Part shown: positions 22,640 to 32,870 of the stretch, piece by piece | Numbering within the stretch: the stretch's first letter is position 1 | Layout of the letters: each line of letters opens with the position of its first letter | Assembly (NCBI GenBank): GCA_963920525.1 | Contig: OY986438.1 | Span: 129,282,920-129,346,919, forward strand | Reading direction: 5' to 3' | DNA: 64,000 bases | Source: Dichetophora obliterata | Lineage: Eukaryota; Arthropoda; Insecta; Diptera; Sciomyzidae | Made by a program: the position numbers and the translations under genes | The notes under the pieces: generated by a model | What the model saw: the letters and a program-made list of their open reading frames with translations, nothing else | Told to the model about the DNA's origin: nothing | Database searches by the model: none

Positions 22640-22885
22640 ACACTTTTGTGCAACAAGGTTGCCACCTGCTCAGTCGAGAAGAGGTGGGTTCGCACGGTAA
22701 TGAAAGTTTGAATTGGCGCAAGTGCTCGTTAACCATCAAACTGGAACGCGGAGGTTAAAAAAAACTAAACCCACTTTGGGGCCGCACTCTAGTTGCGGGT
22801 TCAAGGAGAGGACTTGAACCCTCACACGATTTCACTAAGTAAAATCACCGTTTACCTGTCCTGGCCGAACTAGGCTCGACCGCGG
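22640..22885 (-). ncRNA. tRNA-like unit, probably SINE or retroelement-derived
   Basis: On the minus strand a B-box-like GGTTCAAGTCC (plus 22810-22820) sits in a GAGG/CCTC stem, preceded by a possible D arm (GAGCCTAGTTCGGCCAGG) and a GATTT/AAATC stem with a 9-base loop. The parts are in tRNA order but the loops have the wrong sizes, so I do not call a working tRNA. It could be a tRNA-headed SINE or part of the leader of the LTR-like region immediately upstream on the same strand. Confidence 0.35.
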
Positions 22886-22899
22886 GGGGGGCCTAACAA

Positions 22900-23635
22900 G
22901 GGAATCTGGCAAAAAAAGTACAAAAGAAAGCGCATTGAGTTATTAACTAGGCACGAAATGAAAATCTGAAAAATCGATAATTAACGCACGGAAGGAAAAG
23001 TTTATCAGAAAAATTATTTGAAGCACGTCCGGAAAATTTAACAATTTATTAATTAAAGCACACTGCTACTGACGCAGCACCGACACACGGAAAATACTCC
23101 TTGATGTAAAACGGGGGTCCTGTCTTCCTTAAAGTTTTCCTTCACGAAGTCTCTCTTAGGCTCGAAGGTCCTTGCAGCTTCCCGGTACCACGTCCTCCGT
23201 AGTCCTTTTACTTCGTTTTGTCCCTTTATCGATTTTTTAAAACTTTTTTGTGTCTTTCACACCACTTTCACAATCACTTTTAGATCACTGTCCAGATCGA
23301 ACTGAACTACCACTCGGCATCAGACCGGCGAGTTGTTACGTTCCACAACCTGGGAATCAAAACACCGCCATCTTTAACTATGCAGATGCGATTTCGCAAG
23401 AAAACCGGTATTCAACGTGGAAGTTTTTACTCACACCTATTTTTAAAATTCATCAATTGAATTTTTGGGAGGTTTTATTTATACTTTTAAATAAAAATCT
23501 TCCCACCCGCCAAGGTAAACACAACCTGGCGGCATCTGCAATAGTGTTAGTGTGGCAACCTTCCGCACCTCCAGCACACAGTGGCAACTTCCATTGTGAC
23601 TTGCTCAAGTGGATGTGATGTTAGTCGATACAACA
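22900..23635 (-). mobile_element. LTR-like promoter region (possible solo LTR)
   Basis: On the minus strand the segment begins TGTTGTATCGACTAACATC, has a TATAAAT box (plus 23477-23483), an initiator-like TTCAGTTCGATC further down, and an AATAAA signal (plus 23045-23050), about 430 bases after the TATA box. This promoter-to-polyadenylation order in a unit of 0.6-0.9 kb is what an LTR shows, and the G+C content is higher than in the surroundings. The 3' limit is not fixed and no gag or pol follows within the window, so a solo LTR or a host promoter with a 5' exon are both possible. Confidence 0.35.
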
Positions 23636-23696
23636 AACGTCACTCGTGGGATTGAGAATCTGTCAAGACATCGAACTAAACTAATAAACTCAGTTC

Positions 23697-23856
23697 GAGC
23701 CTGAACAGAATAAAAAATCGTTGCGATCGACGATTCGTTGTTGTTGGAAAATACATGCAAAATACGCAGCTCGTTTTCTGCAACGATAAATCGCAGACTT
23801 AGAATCTATGCTATTTCAATCGTCGGACGCAACGATTTTTGATTCTGTTCAGGCTC
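23697..23856. mobile_element. 160-bp MITE
   Basis: GAGCCTGAACAGAATAAAAA at the left end and its inverse at the right end match over 29 bases with one mismatch, continuing into a weaker CGATCGACGATT palindrome. TTC lies on both sides and may be the target duplication. Non-coding. Confidence 0.8.
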
Positions 23857-24379
23857 TTCATCGCTGGAAGTCGATAAGGTTTGATTACATCAAACCAAAG
23901 ACCATACTAACACTATAGCCATAGTGTTCATGACTATAGCCATCTGGCCACTCGAGACAAATCTGGGAAGCAGATTTGACCGCGAAAAATTTCCTAGTTT
24001 TAGTTAAAACTACTAACATTAATTTTAAAAACAATGTAGATATTGTAGGTTTTTTAGAACAAATGGAACAAAATAACATGGAATAAAGCTGTTTTATAGA
24101 ACTAACATATTTTGTTCAAAATTTGTTGACACTTTCTTATGGCCTTTTATGGTTTTTTGTCTGGCGATTTCATTTTCATATGAACTAGGGCAAACCCTCT
24201 ATCTCCCAATGAAATTTTCCTTGAAAATACATGGCCAGATAAAAAAATATAACGCAAGAGACTGCGTTCGAATCAATTTTAGCACACATATCATTTTAAA
24301 TTAACACAAGTTGTGAAAAATATTTGTTCACGTTGGATTCCACATAATTTTCCAATCACTCAATGTTAAGTAACGCTCT
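23857..24379. other. AT-rich stretch
   Basis: No supportable feature. It may include the 5' part of the dead mariner to the right. Confidence 0.3.
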
Positions 24380-24985
24380 AAAAATGCAATCGCGATGCTT
24401 CAAAAGACGTTTATAAAATCGACTGATGACTGACTGGTGACTGATGCCTGGTGACTGGTGACTGATGACGAATCGTGGATCTATGGGTATGAATCTGAAA
24501 GTAATCAGCAGCCAACTGTAAGGGTCTTTTAAAATGAACCAAATCCCACAAAAGTTGTTCGAGCTCGAAGTACTGCAAAGCAAATGGTCATCTGTTTCTT
24601 CCAAAAAAATGGTTATGTAGCCACGATACAACTTGAGATACGCAGAACTGAATATTCGGAATGGTACATAACCATTTAAGTAAGATAAAATAAGTTTTCC
24701 GTAATATAAAGAAATTAAACAAGCGCCGAAGAATCAATGCGAATTCCTATACATCAGCTCAAAAAAAGATGTGAGCTCTCAAAACATCGAATTAATGGGT
24801 CATTCGCCGTACAGTCCAGATTTGGCAACTAATGACTTCTTTTTGTCCCTCACATAAAGAAAAATTTGCGTTGATGCGTTTAAAACTTTGTTTTTGATGT
24901 GTCTCAAGCGGACTGGGATATATGTTATGACAAATGTTTCAAACGCATGTAGAACTAGAATAGAATTAAATCATAAAGAAGAATA
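24380..24985 (+). pseudogene. Dead mariner-family transposase fragment
   Basis: Plus-strand translation across frames gives mariner motifs in order: DDESWIYGYESESNQQ near 24468-24510 (first catalytic Asp block), PTKVVRARSTAKQMVICFF near 24545-24600, TEYSEWYITI near 24645-24670, and GHSPYSPDLATNDFFLS near 24798-24850 (third catalytic block). The HDN block with the second Asp is deleted between them. The wording differs from the intact mariner at 27.2 kb, so it belongs to another mariner lineage. Multiple frameshifts and stops rule out a product. Confidence 0.8.
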
Positions 24986-25631
24986 TTACGAAAATAACAA
25001 ATATATTTTGAATGAAAAATTCAGTCCTTATATTTATTCCCGAAATAAAAGTATATAAACCACCTTCGTAATTGGTTTTTTTGAGTTAGACCACAAAAAT
25101 AAAAATATTCAGCCCCATTAAAATAATAATTAACCCGGAATCGAAAAAGGGAGTTTTCATTTTTAAGATAAAGCTCAAGACCATTTTGGAAATGTGTAAT
25201 GCAAATTTGTTTATTAAAAATATTCTTGAGCTTAATCTTAAAAATGACATCACCCTTTTCTGATTTCGCGTGAAAAATTATTCATGAAAGGGCTGATTAT
25301 TTCCATCTTCTGATTTCACTTTTTTCAAGAAAACAACTTTACGCCATAAACACAGCATTATAATTTTAATTGTTTTATTTATTTTAAAGTACAAAAAATT
25401 ATATTTTTTGTTCCGAAAAAATTCCTGAAATAAGCTAAACAAATTAAGCGTACAGTTTTTCAGTTATAGGTTATTTTTTTAATTGATTCTTAAACTTTTT
25501 GAAATTGATTTTGAATATTTTGATTAATTTTTATTTTTTTTTGCAATTATAAATATCAGTTATATTCTTTACTTATAAATTTAAATTCAATAACAAAAGT
25601 TAATTATAAATATGTTTTTATATTTTTTTAG
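24986..25631. other. AT-rich stretch, probably intronic or intergenic
   Basis: Contains an inverted pair around AAGCTCAAGA/TCTTGAGCTT (about 25170-25240) with AAAAATGACATC-type flanks, suggesting another small palindromic repeat (about 25130-25275). The end is a T-rich tract leading to the acceptor at 25631. Confidence 0.35.
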
Positions 25632-25805
25632 CTATAATTTCTTCATATCATTAACGTCAATCTTCAGCGTCTAAGACATTAAAGTAAAACAAACTATCTA
25701 AATAAAAAAATGCATCAACCACGTTACAGTCCAGCACCACCACCCCAAGCTACTGGCATGAGACCACCGGTACAGTTGCCGCCACGCCCCCAAACCTTTG
25801 CAAAC
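25632..25805 (+). CDS. Candidate host-gene exon: 5' UTR end plus first 32 codons, proline-rich
   Basis: A T-rich tract and AG at 25630-25631 form a fair splice acceptor, and AAC|GTAAGTA at 25805 is a strong donor. Between them ATG at 25710 opens a 32-codon segment, in phase 0 at the donor, starting MHQPRYSPAPPPQ and continuing through MRPPVQLPPRPQTFAN. The codons use C at third positions far more than the surrounding DNA, and the coding part is sharply more GC-rich than both flanks, which is strong evidence of selection. The peptide looks like the disordered N-terminus of a larger protein. Downstream exons are not identified; they may lie beyond the mobile elements to the right. I cannot name the gene. 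Confidence 0.6.
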
Positions 25806-26327
25806 GTAAGTACATTTGAGATTCTAATTAAAATTTTCTTACATACACATAAAAATGATTGTATAAGAAAACAATTAAAAAATCCACTAAAGTAAACAAT
25901 TAAAAATTATTGAATTCCAACGGGTAAAGAGATAAACTTATTTTATTTGCAGTAGTATTTAGGGAATTTTTGTATCAACTAATATAGTCTTGGGAATATC
26001 TTGTGAAAATTTGTAGCAAATCTTCCGGGTAAGTTTTTTAGGCGAATTTTTCAGTCACAAAATCGTGTCATATCGAAAGCTTATATTCAATACGATCTAT
26101 CTACATTTTCCACGAAAATAAGTTTTTATGGCACAGAAATCGTTAACTCATCTGCCACCTATGAGATTTATTTTAATAAAAAAAAGAGAGTTTAGCAATG
26201 TTTTTCCCCTTAAATATTTGACTTATCTACAATACAATTTTTTTTTGTTTGTGAATACAAAAGGATTCATCTACACAATTTTTTGATAATATTCAAGAAA
26301 TTTGTAACAAATTTGCGTTAGACTACA
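25806..26327. other. Probable intron sequence
   Basis: AT-rich DNA after the donor at 25806; no acceptor with an in-frame continuation was identified with confidence. Confidence 0.35.
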
Positions 26328-26636
26328 ATGGCAGGGCAAAATAGAGAAGGAAAGGCGTTGAAAAGCATAGAAGTAGATTATGCATCAACAGCGGAGAAAG
26401 ATATTAAGCAAATAACAAGTACTTTTATAACCGAATGAAATTCTCTTAGAATAATAATAAATTTTAATGCAGATTCAGACGATAACTTGGCAATGGGCCT
26501 TATACACAGATGGAATACAAATCACGACTCTAATTTTCATATTGCTCCGCTGCCTATCAAGCAAATAACTGAAACCATTTGCAAAAATTCAAGTTTAATT
26601 TTATCAGAATATCAACATTTTTATGATTCATGCTGA
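26328..26636 (+). CDS. Candidate small two-exon gene or gene fragment
   Basis: ATG at 26328 (context ACTACAATGG) opens MAGQNREGKALKSIEVDY and continues to a possible donor ACAA|GTACTT at 26419. Removing 26419-26472, a 54-bp intron ending TTTTAATGCAG, keeps the frame into NSDDNLAMGLIHRWN, APLPIKQITETICKN and EYQHFYDSC before TGA at 26634-26636, for 84 residues in all. Without splicing the first frame ends at 26438. The peptide is not repetitive and reads like real protein, but I do not recognise a family; the KSIEVDYAST part faintly recalls the KMEVDYSxTV start of proteasome subunit Rpn5, which I regard as insufficient. It could be a decayed retrocopy or transposon gene. Confidence 0.35.
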
Positions 26637-26706
26637 TTGTGGAATCCGGCGGATCAGTTGCGGCGAAAGTGGATCAGATCTGCACTGCCTTCCCTTTAAA
26701 GCAAAA

Positions 26707-26996
26707 ATCCCATTGTTGAATCCGTGCGAGGGAACTGCACGGGAACCGACCTAAACTAAATATGGTAAATAATTTAAAGACAGTGCTTCCTAAATAATTT
26801 AGGAAATTCTCGAGCTACCTAAATGATTCTTAAATAGGGAAGCACTGCCTTATCGACACAATTTAGTTTAGGTCGCATTTAGATCAATTCGCACACAGCC
26901 TTCATTTTGTTTTGACAGCTGAACCTTAGCCTTAATTTGGTTTTTCGGAGTTCGGATCGGTATTGCAGTTCCCTCGCATGGATTCAACAATGGGAT
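26707..26996. mobile_element. 290-bp palindromic MITE
   Basis: ATCCCATTGTTGAATCCGTG at the left and its inverse at 26965-26996 match over about 32 bases with one mismatch. Inner inverted pairs follow (ACCTAAACTAAAT with ATTTAGTTTAGGT; CAGTGCTTCC with GAAGCACTG), so most of the unit folds back. CTTTAAAGCAAAA and CTTTACAAAAA flank it but are not an exact duplication. Confidence 0.75.
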
Positions 26997-27026
26997 CTTT
27001 ACAAAAAATATTCAAACGTATAAGTA

Positions 27027-28313
27027 TTGGGGGTTGGAATTAGTTTTAAAGGTTTTCTAAGAGATGGCGTAACTATCAATAGATCGCATCGGGCACACCT
27101 GTGACTATATTCATTTCAAAGCACATTGTCTAAGCTTCATTTTTCAGTATGTGTCATTCCACTGAAGTGTAAACAACATATATTTTTTTCTCTGTGAACA
27201 TGTCGACTTTCGTTCCAACAAAACGCAATATGCGGGAAGGTTTACTTTTGTGCTTCCATTTGAAGAAAAAAGCGGTTGAAGCACAACGCACGCTTACTGA
27301 GGCTTACGGGGACTATGCTCCATCGATTTCTACTTGTGAGTACTGGTTCCGTCGGTTTAAAAGTGGTGATTTTGATACGGAAGACAAAGAGCGTCCGGGC
27401 CAGCCGAAAAAGTTTGAAGATGAGGAATTGGAGGCTTTGCTCGATGAAGACCCGTGTCAAACCCTTCAAGAATTGTCAGAATCATTGGGAGTCGACTTAT
27501 CAACGGTCGGCAAACGCTTGAAGGCCATGGGAATGATTCAAAAGCAAGGAAATTGGGTGCCGTACCAGTTGAAGCCGAGAGACGTTGAACGGCGATTTTG
27601 CATGTGCGAACAACTGCTTCAACGGCATAAAAGGAAGAGTTTTTTGCATCGTATTGTCACTGGCGATGAAAAGTGGATCCATTACGATAATCCTAAGCGA
27701 AAAAAATCGTGGGGACCACCCGGCCATGCATCAACATCGAGGGCCAAGCCGAATATTCATGGCGTCAAGCTTATGCTGTGTATTTGGTGGGATCAGAAGG
27801 GTGTCGTGTACTATGAGCTGCTAAAACCTAACGAAACCATCACTGGGGAACGCTACCAACAACAATTGATGCAATTGAGCCGAGCATTAAAGGTTAAACG
27901 GCCGGAATATGCCAAAAGACACGACAAAGTGGTTTTTCAACATGACAACGCACGGCCACATGTTGCAAGAACCGTCAAGGAAACGTTGGAGGCGCTGAAT
28001 TGGGATGTGCTACCCCACCCGCCTTATAGCCCAGACATAGCTCCTTCCGACTACCACCTATTCAGATCGATGACGCATGGCTTGGCTGAGCAGCGCTTCA
28101 CTTCTTACGAGGATACCAAAAAATGGGTCGATTCGTGGATTGCCTCAAAAGACGATTCGTTCTTCCGGCGCGGAATCCATATGCTGCCAGAAAGATGGGA
28201 AAATGTTGTAGCTAACGATGGACAATACTTTGAATAATATACATTGTACCGTTGTTTCTAAATAAATGCTCAAAAACCGAAAAAAAACCTTTAAAATTAA
28301 TTTTAACCCCCAA
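27027..28313 (+). mobile_element. Complete mariner transposon, 1287 bp
   Basis: TA at 27025-27026 and 28314-28315 is the expected mariner target duplication. The ends are about 30-bp inverted repeats, starting TTGGGGGTTGGAATTAG at the left and TTGGGGGTTAAAATTAA as the complement of the right end, both followed by TTTTAAAGGTTTT. A single uninterrupted transposase gene fills the interior. Length, TIR size and layout all match known autonomous mariners. The two TIRs differ at a few positions, so activity is not certain. Confidence 0.97.
27200..28237 (+). CDS. mariner transposase, intact, 345 aa
   Basis: The protein cuts and pastes the surrounding element at TA dinucleotides as a dimer in the nucleus. 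The start is taken at ATG 27200 (MSTFVPTKRNMREG), giving 345 residues, the same length as the Mos1 transposase; a GTG three codons earlier is not a plausible start. The N-terminal half holds two helix-turn-helix DNA-binding regions (about 10-60, with CEYWFRRFKSGDFD, and 70-110). The linker carries WVPYQL (about 119-124). The catalytic domain has D156 in VTGDEKWI, D249 in FQHDNARPH and D284 in YSPDIAPSDYHLF: the D,D34D triad of mariners. There is no stop or frameshift. Wording is closest to the mauritiana-type group. The dead mariner at 24.4 kb belongs to another lineage. Confidence 0.97.
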   Translation: MSTFVPTKRNMREGLLLCFHLKKKAVEAQRTLTEAYGDYAPSISTCEYWFRRFKSGDFDTEDKERPGQPKKFEDEELEALLDEDPCQTLQELSESLGVDLSTVGKRLKAMGMIQKQGNWVPYQLKPRDVERRFCMCEQLLQRHKRKSFLHRIVTGDEKWIHYDNPKRKKSWGPPGHASTSRAKPNIHGVKLMLCIWWDQKGVVYYELLKPNETITGERYQQQLMQLSRALKVKRPEYAKRHDKVVFQHDNARPHVARTVKETLEALNWDVLPHPPYSPDIAPSDYHLFRSMTHGLAEQRFTSYEDTKKWVDSWIASKDDSFFRRGIHMLPERWENVVANDGQYFE

Positions 28314-28339
28314 TAATTCGAAAAAATCTAGTCAAATTG

Positions 28340-30720
28340 AGTACCTGAATGTCTGCATAGCTGACAATAATTTGAAAATATTCTTGTCCTGTGTATACAA
28401 TACCTAATAAGTGCAATAGTCTTGACTCTTATTTTTCTGAATTGTCAGATCTTTCAATAGATTTTAATTATTTTGTTGTATGTGGTGATTTTAATGTTAA
28501 TATTTTATGTAAGGACAGTATAATACAATCTCTTTGTGACAATATTAATACCGTTGGTCTGTCTGTTGTAAATGATACCATGCCTACACGTTTCTCGTCT
28601 AACGATAGTCCTAGTCTTCTTGATTATTTTATAGTATCTGAAATTTCAACTGTCCTTTTGTTTGACAAAATTTATTTTTTATCGGATCATGACCTTATTT
28701 TCTGTACTCTTGACATTAACTTATCTTGTTCAGCTACGTCGCATACGTTTTCATATCACGATTTTAAGTCTATTGATTCTTATGCTCTTTTCTGTGATCT
28801 GTCTGTAACTCCGTGAAATAATGTGTGGTTTTGTCCTAATATTGAAGATAAGCTGACCATATTTACAAGTGCAATAACTGAACTGTTCGTAAAACATGTC
28901 CCTTTGAAAACTGTAAATATTAAAAATATGTCCTGCCCGTGCTTTACAAATCGTGTACAGCTTGCCATAAAAAAAAGAAATAGTTTGCATGCAATATGGA
29001 AAAAGAATCCTTGATCTGAAAAATAGGAAAACTTAAGAAGTGCTAGGAATGCTTCTATAACCATAATAAGGCAATCAAAAATAAGGTATTGCTTAACCAA
29101 ACTCAAAACCACTCTTCCACCTAAAGTTTTATGGAACAATCTAAAAAACTTAAGCATTGTTGACAAGCAAACACCTAACTGCCAGATTCATCTTGACCGT
29201 CTTAATGAATATTTTCTGGCTAGCGCCAATGTGAACCAAAATTACACGTCAAGTTCCCATACATTTTTAGGTACTCCTATTGAACATACATTTTAGTTTA
29301 CCACGGTGACAGAAGACGATGTTACAAAGGCTGTATTGAATATTAAATCAAATGCTGTTGGTGAAGATGGTATAAATATAAAATTTGTAAAGATTATTTT
29401 ACCACACATTCTTAGCTCTCTAACTCACATTATTAATTATTGTTTTACTACATCGTCTTTTCCACATTTGTGGAAGTCTGCTATAGTAACGCCGGTGGCA
29501 AAAAAAAAAATTCAGCTTGTGAACCGAAGGATTTCAGGCCTATAAGCATCCTGTCTTCAATATCCAAAGTATGTAAATCTATCATGGCTAACCAAATATC
29601 ATCATTCTTAAGTGAAAATAATCTTTTGTCTCCATTCCAATCTGGTTTTCGCGCAGGTCACAGTTGCTCTACTGCTACGGTTAAAGTAATGGATGATATA
29701 AGGTCTTATTATGATGATGGTAGACTAACTCTATTGTGTCTGCTTGATTTTTCAAAAGCATTTGACACTGTAAGTCATGTACTCCTTTGTCAAAAATTAA
29801 AATATTTCTTTGGTTTCTGCGACAGTGCCACTCATTTGTTAAGTAGCTATTTGACAAATAGAGTACAAAGAGTGAAGGTCGGTACTAATTTTTCATACTA
29901 TGAAGCTGTTTGCTGTGGTGTGCCTCAGGGATCGGTTCTTGGCCCGCTGCTCTTCTCCATGTTCGTGAATGACATTTTTCACTGCTGCACATATTCGTCC
30001 ATGCATGCTTATGCTGATGACGTTCAAATTTACTTGTCTGGTAGAACAAACCTCATGGAAGATTTAGTATGTAAACTGAATGAAGATCTTGACAGTATAA
30101 ACCAATGGGCTATGAAAAATAGTCTTCACCTTAATGTACTTAAGTCGCATGTGTTGCCTGTCTCTAAAGAAAATGGCAGGGCAATTTTGTGTAGTCCGCA
30201 AAATCTATTACATCTTGCGTAACCTTAGGATGTCGTCTGAGTATACACCTATTGATCTAAGACGTAAACTTGTAATTCAGCTCGTTGTCCCCGTCATAAC
30301 ATATTCTGAACTTGTATACAGCAAGTTAGATTCGCGGTCTCAACTTAAATTGCAGATCGCGTTTAATCATGCCACACGCTATGTCTACGGCTTGCATAAA
30401 TTTGATCATTTAGCTCAAGTAAAAAACTGTATACTTGGATGCGATATCATAAGCTACTCTAATGCCAGGAATTGAATATTTTTACACAAACTCATACACC
30501 ACAAAACTCCTTTCTACTTATTTGAAAAACTGCAATTTAGTCGGTCAATTAGAAGCCAAGTGCTAATTATACCTAGTTTTAACTTTCTAAACTGCACAAG
30601 ACTATTCTTTATTAATGCCGCTAGATTTTGGAATTCATTGCCTAGTAGCTTAAAATCCATAGCGTCAAAAACATCCTTCAAACATGCTATTTTGAAGAAC
30701 TTTTCATCACATAATACTTA
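28340..30720 (+). pseudogene. LINE ORF2 remnant: endonuclease and reverse transcriptase
   Basis: The endonuclease part (28391-28816) keeps the VVCGDFNVNIL and FLSDHDLIF motifs of AP-endonuclease-type LINE nucleases. A frameshifted linker follows (28817-29300). Reverse transcriptase motifs appear from 29306 across two frames: RPISILSSISKVCKSIMANQ, SPFQSGFRAGHSCSTATV, LLDFSKAFDTVSH, CGVPQGSVLGPLLF and the catalytic YADD at 30010-30021. The C-terminal part (30200-30715) includes YSELVYSKLDSRSQL and RLFFINAARFWNSLPSSL. At least four frameshifts or stops separate these pieces, so no full protein is made. The active-site residues themselves are still present. ORF1 is absent. Confidence 0.9.
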
Positions 30721-30751
30721 ACAAAATATCAGATCTTTAGCTCTATATGAC

Positions 30752-30783
30752 TTTCTCTCGCTCTCTCTCTCTCTCTCTCTCTT
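30752..30783. repeat. (CT)n microsatellite
   Basis: About 30 bases of near-perfect CT repeat in the LINE 3' region. Confidence 0.95.
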
Positions 30784-30804
30784 GTTTGCTCTTTCTTAAT
30801 TTAA

Positions 30805-31543
30805 GGGAAGGTTCTCCTGGATTTTTTTGAAAAAATCCATTTTTTTTTTTTTACATAAAATTAAAGTTACATATATGTTGAATGTTTGTGCCAAGGGATA
30901 TTTCAATACGACGCGTATTTCTCGAGCTAGAGCGTGTCAAACGTACCCATGTCACGCGCGCGTACCAACTTTCTAAAAACTTTAAACGCGTTTTTCTCGG
31001 AACCATGTTTTCTAATCTAACGGACAGCACAGGGCTTGTTCTATTGATCCGATTTCCTTCATTCAAAGAATGTTTGAAAGTATATACTTTTTTGTACGCC
31101 TGGAACCTAACATTGGCATAAAAAATTGTTTATTTATAATTTTTAATCGAGATCTAAGTAAAAAAAAAAGCAAAAAATTTCAATTTTTTTTTAAAAGTCC
31201 ATAAAATTGGTTTTTTTTACCAAACTTAATTGAAGTTAGGTTCCAGGCATATGAAATGTTATCAATTTTAATAAATTTTATACATTTCTCATTTCAGTTC
31301 ACTACCTGAGGCCCCACACTGTCCGCGGGAGGTCGATGTTTTGCGCGCAGAGGTCGACGAGATCCGCCATTTTCAAGCCGCCATTTTGAATTTTTCATAT
31401 ATCTTTTTTTTTTTTACTCGTCAATAAACCACGAATCAAAGTTCAAAAGCATAAGTTCGTATGTCTTTTCATTTTCCCACAAACCATTCTCAAATTTTGC
31501 TTGTTTTTCGGCCAAATCCAAAAAAATCCAGGAGAACCCTCCC
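30805..31543. mobile_element. 739-bp inverted-repeat element flanked by TTAA
   Basis: TTAA lies at 30801-30804 and 31544-31547. The ends are GGGAAGGTTCTCCTGGATTT and, as the inverse of the right, GGGAGGGTTCTCCTGGATTT, matching over about 25 bases. It interrupts the 3' region of the LINE and is therefore younger. TTAA duplications point to the piggyBac or Kolobok type, although piggyBac ends normally begin CCC on the element strand, so assignment is open. Because TTAAGGG is palindromic around TTAA, a TA duplication cannot be excluded. No transposase; minor open frames have no family resemblance. Confidence 0.8.
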
Positions 31544-31736
31544 TTAAGTTTTGTCTGTCTTATGAATTTACATTTGTTTAACATAAAAATTTTTTGATAA
31601 CGCTTTTAATTCTATAACATTAAATTTAAATTACCTTAGACTTAAGTTTAAATGTTTTATAGTAAGTTGGATTCAAATTATGTCTTTGAGCTCTGTACTA
31701 TAAAAGAACCTAGTTCTTAATGTACTAATATAAATA

Positions 31737-31737
<1 letters not shown>

Positions 31738-31793
<56 letters not shown>

Positions 31794-31800
31794 TTATTAA
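31738..31800. repeat. (AAT)n tail of the LINE
   Basis: About 19 AAT units directly after the LINE 3' region. Confidence 0.95.
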
Positions 31801-31935
31801 AAAAAAATTAAAAAAAGTAGAATAAAATATTTGTAATTTCTTTAGAAATATGCTTGTTTTAAATAACACAGTCCAACAAACAAAAAAGTTATAGAATTCT
31901 GTTTAGAGATTCTGGTTAAAAAAAATATACATTTA

Positions 31936-32795
31936 AAGGGGGTGTTTTTCATGGGAAGTTTCGACAGTTGTTGTTTATGGTTTGACAGTTGAGAATGCCA
32001 AACTGTATTGACATTTCTGTTCAGTAAGGTTTGGCAATTCATCATAAAATGTTTAACGCCAGAACAACGCTTTGAAATTGAAGAAATTTACTTTGAAAAA
32101 ATAAATCTGTTCGCGAAGTTCGTCTATTTTACGATCAACATAATCGGCCTAGAGAGCAAGCAATTGGCTTCGTCCATAAGAAAAATTGCCGTATATGGAG
32201 CGAAGACAGTCCTAAAGCCATTAACGAATCACCATTACATCCATTAAAATTGACTGTTTGGTGCGGCTTACACAGTGGCTGCATCATCGGTCCTTATTTC
32301 ATTCGAAATGAGGAAGGAGCTACCGTTGCGGTGAATGTTGACAGATTTTTTATTTCCAAAAATTAATCAGCTGAACATCGACGGAATTTCGTTCCTAACC
32401 ACCAATTTATTGCAAAATCAATTTGGGGACAACTTTATTTCCAGAAGTAGTCCTGTTAACTGCCTCCCCGTTCGTGCGATTTAACGCCTCTCGATTACTT
32501 TTTATGGGGCTATATTGAGTCATTGGCTTATTCCGACAAACCAGCAACTCTTGATGCATTGGAAGCCAATATTCAAGCCACCATCGACGCCATACGGCCA
32601 GATTTATTGGAAAAAGTAGTGACAAATTGGACTGATCGAATGGACTATGTAACTCGTAGCCGCGGCGAACATTTGCCGGAAATCATATTTCATATGAAAT
32701 TATCTACCTGATTATAATAATAAAAAATTAATTCCAACAATATTTCTGTCTTATATTATTATTTAAAGTTCTCATGCAGCTAAAAAAACACCCCT
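31936..32795 (+). mobile_element. Internally deleted Tc1/mariner-superfamily element, 860 bp
   Basis: TA occurs at 31934-31935 and 32796-32797, with short inverted ends AGGGGGTGTTTTT and AGGGGTGTTTTTTT. The interior is a damaged transposase gene on the plus strand: LTPEQRFEIEEIYFE near 32050, NRPREQAIGFVHKKNCRIW and LKLTVWCGLHSGCIIGPYF near 32130-32320, FGDNFISRSSPVN near 32420, then PATLDALEANIQATIDAIRP and WTDRMDYVTRSRGEHLPEII in the intact final frame (32523-32711). The N-terminal part and the block with the second catalytic Asp are deleted. The wording matches the IS630/Tc1/mariner superfamily lineage often annotated as SETMAR-like mariners in insects, not the mariner at 27 kb. Confidence 0.85.
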
Positions 32796-32870
32796 TATGA
32801 GTAACTGTGTTACAAAAGTTTACGTCTAAATAAGATTACATATGATTTGAAGGTTGACACTACTTTTTCA

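Larger units (their letters stand above)
28330..31800 (+). mobile_element. Broken LINE of the Jockey/CR1 group, with (AAT)n tail
   Basis: The element starts at or near the mariner's right end without a recognisable 5' region and ends in an AAT repeat at about 31738-31797. It contains an endonuclease remnant, a reverse transcriptase with YADD, a C-terminal region, and a 3' untranslated part into which a 739-bp TTAA-flanked element was inserted (30805-31543). A second, shorter copy of the family is at 39226-40080 on the other strand. An AAT/TAA-repeat tail is common among non-LTR retrotransposons of the I, CR1 and related groups; exact clade needs a phylogeny. Confidence 0.85.

Noticed and set aside
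26328..26438. N-terminus of proteasome subunit Rpn5
   Set aside because: Only about ten residues resemble the KMEVDYSxTV start; the following sequence does not match.
30851..31066. Opposing open frames inside the TTAA-flanked element
   Set aside because: Short, mutually antisense and without transposase motifs.
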